Source: Trichomonas tenax
Lineage: Eukaryota; Parabasalia; Trichomonadida; Trichomonadidae
Length of the DNA: 15,507 nt
Direction of reading: 5' to 3'
Assembly: GCA_023091735.1 (NCBI GenBank)
Contig: JALKBU010001174.1
Span: 1 to 15,507, forward strand
Shown here: positions 1 through 9,355 of the stretch, piece by piece
Position numbering within the stretch: the stretch's first letter is position 1
How the letters are laid out: every line of letters begins with the position of its first letter
Notes under the pieces: generated by a model
Told to the model about the DNA's origin: nothing
Seen by the model: the letters and a program-made list of their open reading frames with translations, nothing else
Database searches by the model: none
Made by a program: the position numbers and the translations under genes

Positions 1-1988
1 ATCAATAATACACATAAAAATATCATATGCTGCATATTAGCGCATACATTTATGCTGGAAATCGTATATTTTTGGACGATTTGAAATGCAATCAATGATT
101 TGATAGATATATAGACTGTGCCACTTACACCACTGGATAGACAACTATCAATATATACATGAAAGTACTTTCAAATCGAAAAAATATTGATCAGATAAAA
201 AGTTATGAAGGTCGCGGGACTACACCGCAGAAGGAAAAATTTTCCCGATTTTTCCATAATAAGAAAATACAATTATGCGCTTATTGAATCAATCCATAAT
301 AATATTACAATAAACCACATCATATATATATATTATAACTTTGATTTGAAGTTTAGTCGGGGGCCATTCGGAGGAAATAATAACCTTATTTGAAAAATTT
401 TCATACACTTCGACGCGATTTTGCGGGCTATCTGTCCATGAGATCGCGAAGGTCCTAGGGGATAAGATTGTGTACACCTTGTGTACTTTCGTTTGGAACC
501 ATAAATTTCCCGTAAGACCAACTTCCTGCGCTGATCTTGAAATTAGATCTTTTTCAAAAACATTCGATTTGGCCTTCACGCCTAGGATAGTTAGATTCTA
601 CACACCCTAGGTATAGGTATTCACGCATCTTCGTCTGGCTGTTAACGTCCTATGATCTTAAAATTCCCGCGAAAGCTCTGAAAAAGAACCTTAAACACAT
701 ATTTGCTTGGTAATCTTCCTTAGTTGAACTTGCAAAGTTTACAGCCATTAGCACATGCTCAGAAAAGTATTTCTTTAAGGTATAAATGACAGTGTGATGC
801 TGCAAACTACTGTACAGTGATCACATGCTCAAAAACTTCCGGCATGATTAAAGCATCTGTTCTCTCATAGGAGACCGTCATTCATATGTTGCTTGTGCAT
901 TGTTTAATACATGACCAGTGCGCAAATAAACTGTAGATAGCAGTAAAACTTTAAAGCCTTTTGATAGGTACAATTAAGCTAAGGTTTAAGCTAAGAATTC
1001 TTCGTTAAAAATTTGTATGTTTGATTGGATTCCTATATGTGTCATCAAATTTAACATCTATCACAACCTATCAATATATAAGAGTGTGTTAGTTATATTG
1101 GTGCAATGTTGCATCAACAAATAACATAATTGGGGCATTTCTTAAACAAGTGTCAAAAATTTTCTTTTTAATCGGCAAAATTGATGATCAAAAAAGATAA
1201 AATATTATCAAGTAATATAAGCTATCCAATGAAGGATTCAATAACTATAATATCTTTTGCATAATTTCACTTTCAATTGTATTCATTATTTATGGTTAAA
1301 AGATCAGATACAATGCGTTTAATGCATCATGAAAAAATGAATCAATTTTCCGAGCAAAAGATCAATACGTTTAGCTCTAATCACTGTCCATTTTTATATG
1401 TCGTAATATAATATCATTTACAATGTTCTCACTATATTTATAATCAGTATTGCTAAGGCAAACATAGCTTGGTTATCTCAATAATTGTTGCAACTTTATT
1501 TCATTTCAATTTATTTTCAGCGATAAAATTCACCCTACATAGACTCATGATTAGATGATAGGATGTCAAATCAAAGTTATGACAAAGAAAATACTAGACC
1601 ATATGTGCATATATTTCAATTGTTAAATTATGTGCCTATCGATATGATTTGATGCGTGTTTTAGGTTTAAGATTAAAATTTGACAGTTTTTTAATCATTT
1701 AGTTGCATTGATTCGTAGTGAATAGAACATAACAATCATTCTTCATCCCATAATTTAGTATAATGTTGGTCCTCTCATACAAGCATGTCAATGAATGGAG
1801 TGATTTACTCATTCTATTAACTGGCTAGATAAATATACGTTAGTGAAAATTTAAAGAAGGCAATAACTGAAGACGTTGAAAAGGTTTTATTAAATCATTA
1901 TGAAGCAATAAAGACGATAGCTGAAAAGTTGGAGTTATTAGATAAAAAATAATGAAAGGAGTGAAGAATAAAAAAATATATTTTTGTT
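1..1988. other. AT-rich stretch without a convincing gene
   Basis: No reading frame here has the composition of a real protein gene. About 200-700 is visibly richer in G+C than its surroundings and has minus-strand open frames up to 96 codons (289-579, opening at GTG, not ATG). That could be a decayed coding remnant, but I recognise no family. The rest is AT-rich spacer with minor repetition, for example two near copies of CACATGCTCARAAA around 751 and 822, and a doubled TTAAGCTAAG-like motif around 975-996. No tRNA, rRNA or mobile-element end was recognised. Confidence 0.5.
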
Positions 1989-2399
1989 TCATATTATTGT
2001 TTTTTCTTCTTTATTTAATGGATATTTAAAATTAATTTCGCGAATATCTGAAGCATTCACACTCGATCGGTCAATAATCGATATTTTAGAAGTAGTGATA
2101 CCCCAAATAAAGAATACCAACTCATCACCGTTACAGTTTGGATTATCCAAATCAACCAATAACCATTTATTAGATGTCATTTTTAGGTTAAAATTAGCAC
2201 TTAATACTCTCTCGCCTTTTGTTAGGAGTTCAAGATAAAACAAAATACCTGCGCCATCCCACAACTATCCACCTTGCATAAAAACTAGTTCAGATTTTTG
2301 GATTCTAATAGGTATAGTAAAATCCCGAGGTTCCATCAATTTTTCAGTGAAGATAAACACGCAATGTGTATGAAAATCTGCAGAAGCATATTCACTGTG
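1989..2399 (-). pseudogene. Possible gene relic with an in-frame TAG stop, family unknown
   Basis: On the minus strand the same frame reads protein-like sequence from about 2399 down to the stop at 1989, interrupted by TAG at 2265-2267. The 44 codons upstream and 91 codons downstream of that TAG both have balanced, non-repetitive composition (for example NKWLLVDLDNPNCNGDELV downstream), unlike the low-complexity translations of the surrounding spacer. A TGA at 2400-2402 closes the frame on the upstream side, and the sequence beyond it is low complexity. The downstream part begins with TTG, not ATG. I do not recognise the family. The likeliest reading is a fragment of a decayed gene. A chance open stretch in AT-rich DNA remains possible. 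Confidence 0.35.
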
Positions 2400-2433
2400 T
2401 CACATGAATGATTGTTGCTGTAAGTAATTATGA

Positions 2434-2489
2434 TTTGACCAATTTGCATGATGTGACGCATAATTCTTTCTTTGACCAATTTGCATGAT
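2434..2489. repeat. Two exact 19-bp direct repeats, 37 bp apart
   Basis: The sequence TTTGACCAATTTGCATGAT occurs at 2434-2452 and again at 2471-2489. The spacer between them overlaps a 23-bp sequence that recurs at 4195-4217. It is probably a local duplication in non-coding DNA. No function is visible. Confidence 0.8.
2451..2473 (+). repeat. 23-bp dispersed direct repeat, copy 1
   Basis: Positions 2451-2473 are identical to 4195-4217, in the same orientation. The core is GTGACGCATAATTC. A 23-bp exact match 1.7 kb apart is unlikely by chance even in AT-rich DNA, so it is probably part of a dispersed repeat or a shared short regulatory or terminal sequence. Confidence 0.8.
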
Positions 2490-2544
2490 TATTATGTTCA
2501 TAATTTGGAAACAAATTTTGAGATATATGAACAAATATATATTA

Positions 2545-2830
2545 AACAACTTTTCCATTTGTATCTGGAATACTTCTGTATTATCAAAAATGATACACAT
2601 AGAGCCGTAATTTATTTCCATGGATGATTTTCATACATTATGCTTCATTTTGTCAATGATGTCATTATATTTTCTTTATAATTGATATATTAAACAGTTT
2701 CAAAATATCTAAGACAGGTATGAATAAATAAAGGTCATATAACTTTTTCTATATTTGTATAGAATACTTCTGAATTACCAAAGATTCTACACGAGCAAAT
2801 TTATTCATCATTAATATCTCCATTGATTCT
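2545..2830. repeat. Diverged duplication of about 80 bp
   Basis: The stretch about 2548-2628 resembles about 2741-2825 with scattered substitutions and small indels. The best-kept block is GAATACTTCTGWATTAYCAAA (2568 onward and 2762 onward). The two copies are about 194 bp apart in the same orientation, as in an old tandem duplication. No gene is apparent within it. Confidence 0.5.
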
Positions 2831-2910
2831 AATGGTCTTGTTTTTCTTTTTCTTTTTTTTTTGATAATTTAAATCTTCTGATATCGATATTATAAATTAT
2901 ATACATGAAA

Positions 2911-3678
2911 TTAGAAAATTATTGAATCAATGTCGACAATAATGATTAAAATGTAAATGGAAAGAGTTGGTTGAGAACCAACAGATGAATGAAGTAATGA
3001 TAATGAGAATTGATAAAAAATCTTAAATAATATTTTATTGATGACTGTTTTCACTCTCGAATTAGAAAAAATAAAATCGCCGTTTCCGAAAACATATGAA
3101 AATGTTTTCGTTTCGCCTCCAAGTATTTCTCGATTTTGCCATGAAAAAAACAAAGCATCAGCTTTCCCAGATGCATTCTTAGCATTTGACCACCACCCTC
3201 CATTATTACCTGATGAATATCTGTCAACATCAGTGACAAATGGAGAACCAAGTAATATGAATGAAACATTTCGGTCTTTAAAATAAACATTAGCACCTTT
3301 GTGATTCTGAATATTAGAATAATTACAAACATCAGATGATGATGAACCATCTGAACTTGTTAAAGCAATATCTATGCACAGTCCAAGATCGATAGTGTGT
3401 TTGTTTTGGTCTTTGTTTTTGACTGTATGTGTGACTTGAAGATAATCAAAGCCATCAACATCTTTCGATGTTGTGTGTAAATCGATTTTTGCATCGGAAT
3501 AATTCCCTGAATTCGGTACTAATGTTTCTGATCCACCATCGATCTTAATTCTGAAATACAAGCGATCACCATATAATAGAATATCGTAATTTGTATTTCG
3601 AATTTTGTATGAACAGGCTGAATATGTTCCTGGTTCAAGAATCCAGTTTCCTGACTGATGAAGATGTGATATTTTCAT
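2911..3678 (-). pseudogene. Truncated beta-rich, probably surface-type protein with a replaced C-terminus
   Basis: This is a 255-codon ORF with ATG at 3676-3678; the upstream frame is closed by a TAA about 18 bases before it. Residues 1 to about 205 are rich in G, N, S, D, Y and W and read like alternating beta strands, with patches such as GNWILEPGTYSACSYKIRN, NNGGWWSNAKNASGKADALF and ETKTFSYVFGNGDF. From memory this resembles large multi-copy proteins of trichomonads thought to be extracellular, but I cannot name the family with certainty. There is no obvious N-terminal signal peptide. After the FGNGDF patch the composition switches to hydrophobic, AT-driven sequence with no structure typical of the domain. 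I therefore infer a gene cut off at about codon 205, whose frame runs on by chance into spacer. It could instead be a short functional paralogue. Confidence 0.5.
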
Positions 3679-4194
3679 TAGAATAAAGTTTTGTTATAGT
3701 TTTGGAGGAATATAATTAATTTCAGATCTCTTTGTGTCATGGATAACTATTCTTTCGTTCGCTTTATAGGTGATATTATCATAAATAATATCGATATTCT
3801 TACAATTGCTCAACTCCAATATTCAGAGAGAAAACTCGAATAAAACAATTTAAGATTAATGACAAAATGACAAATAAAGTCTATTTTACACGTCAAATTA
3901 TAAAATTGCGTAGAAAATAATCTTTCGTTAAAGAGTTGGAAGAATATATCACTAAGTTATGGCTGTCAAATCCGCATAAAAAGTGACAAAATGCGCAACA
4001 TTGCTGCGCAAAACTCTGAGCTTTATCGAATGGCATGTTAACAGGCCAAAAGGAGCAGGGTGTTAAAGTGTTCTCACTGCAATCATCCTGCACCATTTCA
4101 CCTTCATTTCAATATCATCAGTAATATTTTCCTTCAAATGCGACTAAATCCATTCTTTACTCTCTTACATGGGATCAATTAAGTGATTAGAGTC

Positions 4195-4217
4195 ATGTGA
4201 CGCATAATTCTTTCTTT
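4195..4217 (+). repeat. 23-bp dispersed direct repeat, copy 2
   Basis: This is an exact copy of 2451-2473. The flanks of the two copies differ, so the match ends sharply on both sides. Confidence 0.8.
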
Positions 4218-4767
4218 TTACAGTAGAAAATTATCGAAATTTATTAAAACTTTATTTTTGCTTTAAAAACTTACAATTTTTTAAAGCTGCTTATATCATA
4301 TTACCTTTGAAACGTCATCTTACTATGTGTTTGAGTCTGATATTAAATTATGTGTGGAAAAATTGGTATGCGTAAACATTTTGATGTGTTGACTATATCA
4401 GACTATCATCAGAAAAGGGGTTCGAATGCTTTCTTTTCGATGAAGCCAAATTTCTAAAATATGAATTTCATATTTTGAATATTTTCAATGCGTTTTGCTA
4501 TAAAAGGCACTTGCGCAATTTCTTTAGGCTATTGGAATCATAATCACACGCTTTAAAATTCGTCGAAATCGCTTTGCGCAGTTTTGCTCAATCATAGAAA
4601 ATTGAATGGTTTACACTCTCAAATTGAATGGTGCGCAATAAAAGTAACACCTTTTGGTCAAACCTATATCAACAGATTTTTTGCTGTATTTATAAAGGTT
4701 TACTAATATCCTTCATATCTTACTAATAAACCATGGGATTTTACAGAACATTTTTGTGAAAAACATC

Positions 4768-4796
<29 letters not shown>
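4768..4796 (+). repeat. Run of 29 A residues
   Basis: This is an uninterrupted adenine homopolymer. It may be a simple microsatellite or the tail of an inserted cDNA. A TAATAAA sequence about 40 bp upstream (near 4727) would fit a polyadenylated origin, but no recognisable gene lies directly upstream and no target-site duplication was seen. Confidence 0.9.
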
Positions 4797-4802
<6 letters not shown>

Positions 4803-5060
4803 AAATGAGTGAATTTTTAATTTATTTAAGGTTCCTCGAGACGGTTTTTGTGCATTGCGCATTCCCTAAATTTGCGCAAAAAAGCCCAAGGTATTCAATA
4901 TTGCGCAGGTTTGACAGGTATACCCTAAGTTTTTAGGTTCAGTTTAATATGATTAATTCTCTTCTATATAGAATTTTAAATTCATGTAAAAAATCATCAA
5001 TGAACTTTAATCTACGATTAATTGTCATTCAATTACCACACCTTTGGATCTCTCCCATTC

Positions 5061-5342
5061 CTACATTGCTTCACTTCTTGCTGGGTCTCCTTCTATTCTT
5101 ATGTAATGATTTCTGCAAACGTATTTTTCACCCGTATCTATTCTTTGAATTAAAATCTTTTTCATTGCTTCATTAATTTTACCATCAACATCTAAATAAC
5201 TTATCTTTTGGCTAACTGCGTCCGTTATCATCATATCCACGAATGGGTTATGGTATAACATCTTGGGGTCCTCGGTCATCATTTCTGCCCTCGTTGTCTT
5301 CTCATCTGTCCTCTTAATCGCATTCCATATTTTAGAAATCAT
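5061..5342 (-). CDS. Small hypothetical protein (93 aa), possibly from a mobile element
   Basis: The ORF is intact, with ATG at 5340-5342 and its stop at 5061. It lies about 46 bp downstream of the end of the frameshifted element-like gene and on the same strand. The product is charged and largely hydrophilic with no membrane segment or signal peptide. It starts MISKIWNAIKRTDEKTTRAE and ends in a basic/polar segment, RNHYIRIEGDPARSEAM. Codon use is AT-ending like the gene upstream, but the amino-acid composition is balanced and non-repetitive, which argues for real coding. I do not recognise the family. From its position it may belong to the same Maverick-like remnant, either as a whole small gene or as a fragment of a larger one. 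Confidence 0.5.
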   Translation of the reverse strand: MISKIWNAIKRTDEKTTRAEMMTEDPKMLYHNPFVDMMITDAVSQKISYLDVDGKINEAMKKILIQRIDTGEKYVCRNHYIRIEGDPARSEAM

Positions 5343-5388
5343 TTATTTACAAATAAAAATATAAATTAACATTTCATTTTTTTAATAT

Positions 5389-6473
5389 TTATACTCTGCT
5401 TTTTACTTTCACATCTTCGTTTTCTGCTTCCTTTAAATATTTATTCAGTTTATTAATCCATTCATTTCATCAACATATCTGACCTGTGACCTAATCTTAA
5501 AACTTTCACAAATCTTCCCTAATTCATTAATCGGACAATATTTACTCCTGATAAACTTATTCGATATCTCACATAAAATATTTTCATCTTTAATTGTAAA
5601 ACTTAATGCGTACACTAAACAATTATATTTTAATTCTTCCCTAATTTTGCCATCATCATTCACTAACTTACTAAATATCTGATATTTTTTTAAGTAATCA
5701 TCCAACAATTCATAACCTTCCATCATCTGAAACATTACCACCCAAATCTTCAACCTGATACACAAACTGACCGTTAAGCATATTCTCAAACCTTGCCCTA
5801 AAACTTTCTTTATCTATCGGTTGGCTTTTCTCAATTCCATTTACTTTATAATGAACTAAAATATGTTTATTAATCGGTTGTTTCATTATTAATTTATCAT
5901 AAAATTCTTTCAATTTCTGCCCTACCTCAAATAAATCTTCTTTACTGAAATTCTTTAAATTCAATTTATAACCAAAGGGTTTTTTATTTAATTCTTTAAA
6001 CGGACCTTAACCCTTTCTTTTCTGTCTTCGTTATAACTTTTCACATCTTCCATATATTGACTACTCAATAAATTCCATTCATTCATATAATCCTCATTAT
6101 CTTGTAAATTTCCCATATTCATATCTTTAACATATTCTTCTCTCAATTGTTCATTCTTTATCTGCTCATTAATTTCATTTCTTATCTCTTCCTCTTTCTT
6201 TATATCATTTTCGAAAAATTCATCTTCTCCTCTTCGTTCTTCATAAACGTTTTCATCAATTTCATATTCATTCACTGGATATAAAAACTTTAAAATTTCC
6301 TCTTTATTAACTTCTCCATCATATCCCAAATCATTCAACATATCCGCAAACCTCTTTACATTTCTCAAATAATATTTGTCAGTCTTTATTTCTGCCTCAT
6401 CTAAAATATTCTTTACTTCTTCATGTGTAAAATCAGAAGTTAAAATATCTGATGTTCTCACTCTCTGTGTCAT
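5389..6473 (-). pseudogene. Frameshifted Maverick/Polinton-like gene (polymerase N-terminal-like region)
   Basis: Minus-strand coding runs from ATG at 6471-6473 through overlapping open stretches in different frames: 6473-5988, then about 6006-5710, then 5789-5445, then about 5460 to the stop at 5389-5391. The overlaps, shared K/E/D/N-rich composition and constant orientation indicate one gene of about 360 codons broken by three frameshifts. The first part begins MTQRVRTSDILTSDFTHEEV and contains a long acidic, probably coiled-coil segment (about residues 70-150). The third stretch has NCLVYALSF, then a basic patch with the spacing L..ICE..KI...VR. From memory this arrangement occurs ahead of the catalytic part of protein-primed DNA polymerases of trichomonad Maverick elements; that is recall, not a search result. 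No exonuclease or polymerase motifs, integrase or terminal repeats are present, so at most a fragment survives. An unrelated AT-rich family gene is the alternative. Confidence 0.45.
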
Positions 6474-6764
6474 TTATATATAAAAATAAAAATTAAATTA
6501 AAAATAAACCTAATTTTACAATCATAAAATTTAAATTATTCATTATGCTTTACTCATAAATTCATTAAATTTTCATAAATTTTGTTCATTATACAACTCT
6601 GATCATTTTTATTAACGTGCTGACGATTATTTGCATTCAATATTCAAAGCAACCTCTATTTTTTCATTTTGCGATTTTAGTTTTCATTCAATTTTTCAAT
6701 ACTCCCTATCGCAAATTCTTCATCATTTACTATATATTTTTCATTATTTTCCCTCATTAATGTG

Positions 6765-6814
6765 CCCCAGTCGGTGCCACTTTGACACAAAATGTCACCT
6801 TTGTGGTTCTGGGG
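6765..6814. repeat. Imperfect 50-nt hairpin sequence
   Basis: The outer arms CCCCAG (6765-6770) and CTGGGG (6809-6814) pair perfectly. CCAC (6777-6780) pairs with GTGG (6803-6806), and TGACA (6783-6787) with TGTCA (6793-6797) around a 5-base loop. Internal loops separate the three helices. The C/G-rich ends stand out against the AT-rich surroundings. It could be an RNA structure, a protein-binding site or the end of a mobile element. Confidence 0.5.
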
Positions 6815-6889
6815 TAAATGAAAAAATTCATTGTAAAATGTATTAAAACATAAGTGGATGAAAGTAATTTTTATAATTTGCTTATATCA

Positions 6890-7005
6890 TATATGAAGTG
6901 ACTTTTAGGTATACTGTTGTAAATTGTTTTGTGGAGGGAGAGGAACGGAGAAACGAACCCTCCACAGAAGAATTTTATGCTAACTTAGAAAACACACTTC
7001 ATATA
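6890..7005. repeat. Nested inverted repeat, possibly a small MITE-like element
   Basis: The outer arms (6890-6900 and 6995-7005) are perfect 11-bp complements, TATATGAAGTG against CACTTCATATA. The inner arms (6930-6938 and 6958-6966) are perfect 9-bp complements, TGTGGAGGG against CCCTCCACA, around a 19-base purine-rich loop. The 28-29 bp between outer and inner arms are only partly complementary. Both outer ends carry TA, which would fit a TA target duplication flanking TATGAAGTG termini, but TA is common in such AT-rich DNA. The structure ends 49 bp before the ATG of the next gene, so it could also lie in its promoter or leader. Confidence 0.55.
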
Positions 7006-7054
7006 CTACTCTGTGTAACTCAAATTTCGGTTTAAAAAAAATCCAATAAAAATA

Positions 7055-9355
7055 ATGATGAGATCTCAGACTTTACCGAGTAAACCCGATGCATTTGGGG
7101 AAGTTCTAAAAATAATCATTCCAATGGATACTGAAAACTCAAAGGATGCGTTTGTTGCTGCAATAAGACCTTTGAATCCTGAAGTTCAAGATATAATTTT
7201 TGTAGCTTTGTTGATAAACTTTAGAAACATTCTCTCCAACATTGCCTTGACAAATTTAAGCTCACTTACAAAGCTTACTTCACCAAATGTCCTTGAAGAT
7301 TTTCCCGAAAGTTTAATTCGCAGGTTTATGAGCAATTTAAGCAAATTTAAATCATCAGATATGACTTACTTAGGTAGCCTTACACGAAATTTTGCAAATG
7401 CTGTCCCAACTCAATATATTTGCGAATATGTTGAATCTTTGATCAATCAAAATCTGTTTGCTCTCGATAAAGAAACAATACTCATCTGTATTTCAAGAAA
7501 ACCTGAATCAATGACAACATTTATTCAACATTTTACGCAATCTTCAGATTATAATAAGATTTTGCAAGTAATATTAACATCACTCACATGCCCAAAGTTC
7601 GATGACAACATTCTTTCAAGTATTATCTTACTTTTCTTATCTGATTGTTTGAAGATTGATTCGAAGAATTTTTCATCATTTATTTCCTATTTTTCACGTT
7701 CTGTTTCTTTCATTCCATTCAACAACACAATGGAAATCAAACAATACGCGCTTTTGTACTTCCAGAACATCTTTTTAGTTCGTCCTGAGATCAAAACAAT
7801 TGTTTTAGGTGTTCTTAGAGAAAAAATGAAGAACGTCATGCTTTCTCCAAACGAAGCGATTATAATGATCCATACACACGATGAGTACGACATTCATGAC
7901 ATTGTTCAAGCAGCAATCAACAAAGGAGGTCCAATTTCGATCCTTAATCACATTTCGATGAAAACAGTCGAAAATGCAATGTATGCAGATCTCCTTGATA
8001 TCCTTCTTCCAGCATCGATATGTTTGATGAAAGTTACAGACAGACATGTCCGAACAATCACAAAAACAATTCCTGATCTCAAGAAATTTTATTATCTTCC
8101 AAAGGTATTGATAATGTGCTTGAATATGAACAAACCAGCAATTATTTCAGCATATGCAATCTATCAACCAATTGCTTCGACTCTTTTGCACATTATTGCA
8201 ATTTTCAACTCAACAAAGAAGTCTCTGTTGAAGCCAATTGAAGATGATTTCTCAAAGAATCCAGGAGACAGTTTCACTGCTCTTTTCATTATGGCTTCGT
8301 CAACATACGTTCCGAATATCTCCACATTCAAGAGAGTCTCGAAAGCTATTGTCAGAACTTGCATCAAAGATGACTTCAAACAGAAAGTTCGAGGCTCTGA
8401 TTTCTTGAAGAAATTGAAGCACTTCGTTGACGACAAGATGACGAATAATGAGTCAATCCAAAAGTTCATTCTCAAGTGTTACGCACATAAGCAAAAGAAT
8501 CTCAAGGCTTCGACAGTTATCAAAGACATCGAAAATATCAAGCCTGCGAAATTAAAAGGAAAGAGCCAGCAAATGATAGAACAACAGGAGCAACAAGAGC
8601 AGAAGAGCGATGATGAGGATATTGATAACTTCAACACTCCATCTGAGTTCTACATGCAGACAATTAATCCACTTGTTGAGTCAACGCATACACTGCCACC
8701 AAAACCAGCAGAACCTGCACCAAGCGAACCTAATGCTGCCCCTACAGATAAGAAGAAGGATATTTCAAAATTCAATCAAGAACAAGCAAACAAAACAGCA
8801 GAAAAGCCGTCTGAAGAACCTAAGAAGCCTTCTGAAAATAAGGGTATTGTCATCAATGTACCGCCAGCGAAGGAAGACCAGCCAATGAGGCCGCTTGCGA
8901 AGCTTCAAAATGCAAAGACTCAAGAATACGTTGTTGAACCACTTCCAAAGTTTGACGCCAATGTTGCCAACAAGACAGAAGAAAAGAAGGAAGAGAATGT
9001 CGAAGAGAAGAAGGAGGTTAAGAAGGAAGAGAAGAAAGTTACAGTTGTGGAGCCAAAGAAGGAAGAAAAACAAGGTGGAGTCTTGGGATTCTTCGGAATG
9101 TTCAACTTCTTCAGAAACATCGCTAGTAATGATGTGTTCGAAGAAGACAAACCTCTTGAAGAAGAGAAGCCAATGAAACTAACAACAAAGGCTGCAGCAA
9201 TCCAGCGTTCTCAGCCTGTTTTCACTCCCGCTGATGTTTCCGATGAAAGTCTTTCGATTGATGAGGAGCTTGAAGCTCCTGATATCAACCTTTCTGAAGA
9301 AGAATGTTCCGATAGTGAACCTCTTGATGACCTTAACTCTATCTATGCAAAATAA
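7055..9355 (+). CDS. Hypothetical 766-aa protein: probable alpha-helical repeat body with a charged disordered tail
   Basis: This is a long intact intron-free ORF. It begins with two consecutive ATGs (7055 and 7058) and ends at TAA 9353-9355. I do not recognise the family. Residues 1 to about 490 are leucine- and isoleucine-rich with the rhythm of amphipathic helices, in the manner of HEAT/armadillo-like solenoids. There is no signal peptide or clear membrane span. From about 500 the protein becomes low complexity: a Q/E patch (MIEQQEQQEQ, about 505), a proline-rich stretch (HTLPPKPAEPAPSEP, about 545-560), a Lys/Glu tract (about 638-672), a short hydrophobic, phenylalanine-rich segment GGVLGFFGMFNFFRNIAS (about 674-691), and a very acidic end (about 722-766). 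The layout suggests a cytosolic scaffold or adaptor with short binding motifs in its tail; that is inference only. Its codon use is less C-ending than that of the Sec61 gene, suggesting moderate expression. Confidence 0.9.
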   Translation: MMRSQTLPSKPDAFGEVLKIIIPMDTENSKDAFVAAIRPLNPEVQDIIFVALLINFRNILSNIALTNLSSLTKLTSPNVLEDFPESLIRRFMSNLSKFKSSDMTYLGSLTRNFANAVPTQYICEYVESLINQNLFALDKETILICISRKPESMTTFIQHFTQSSDYNKILQVILTSLTCPKFDDNILSSIILLFLSDCLKIDSKNFSSFISYFSRSVSFIPFNNTMEIKQYALLYFQNIFLVRPEIKTIVLGVLREKMKNVMLSPNEAIIMIHTHDEYDIHDIVQAAINKGGPISILNHISMKTVENAMYADLLDILLPASICLMKVTDRHVRTITKTIPDLKKFYYLPKVLIMCLNMNKPAIISAYAIYQPIASTLLHIIAIFNSTKKSLLKPIEDDFSKNPGDSFTALFIMASSTYVPNISTFKRVSKAIVRTCIKDDFKQKVRGSDFLKKLKHFVDDKMTNNESIQKFILKCYAHKQKNLKASTVIKDIENIKPAKLKGKSQQMIEQQEQQEQKSDDEDIDNFNTPSEFYMQTINPLVESTHTLPPKPAEPAPSEPNAAPTDKKKDISKFNQEQANKTAEKPSEEPKKPSENKGIVINVPPAKEDQPMRPLAKLQNAKTQEYVVEPLPKFDANVANKTEEKKEENVEEKKEVKKEEKKVTVVEPKKEEKQGGVLGFFGMFNFFRNIASNDVFEEDKPLEEEKPMKLTTKAAAIQRSQPVFTPADVSDESLSIDEELEAPDINLSEEECSDSEPLDDLNSIYAK

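Larger units (their letters stand above)
3679..5060. other. Gene-free spacer with clustered TGCGCA palindromes and a poly(A) run
   Basis: No credible ORF is present. The palindrome TGCGCA occurs eight times: at 3992, 4005, 4512, 4575, 4632, 4856, 4873 and 4902. By base composition well under one would be expected in this length. AAATTGAATGGT is repeated 22 bp apart at 4599-4610 and 4621-4632. An A-only run lies at 4768-4796. Confidence 0.7.
6474..7054. other. AT-rich divergent intergenic region with two hairpin sequences
   Basis: This spacer separates the minus-strand element remnant from the plus-strand gene at 7055. It holds the two inverted-repeat structures at 6765-6814 and 6890-7005. 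Between them and the ORFs the DNA is strongly AT-rich with no gene-like frame. Confidence 0.6.

Noticed and set aside
205..579. Overlapping short ORFs on both strands at the left end
   Set aside because: No ATG for the longest minus-strand frame, no recognisable domain, and low-complexity ends. Kept only as a possible remnant in the spacer description.
4418..4435. GGTTCGAA resembling a tRNA T-loop box
   Set aside because: No matching acceptor stem, anticodon arm or A box at a suitable distance upstream.
8610..9176. Several 76-102 codon ORFs in other frames of the 766-aa gene
   Set aside because: They arise from the Lys/Glu-rich repeats of the real gene and are very basic or leucine/phenylalanine low-complexity strings.
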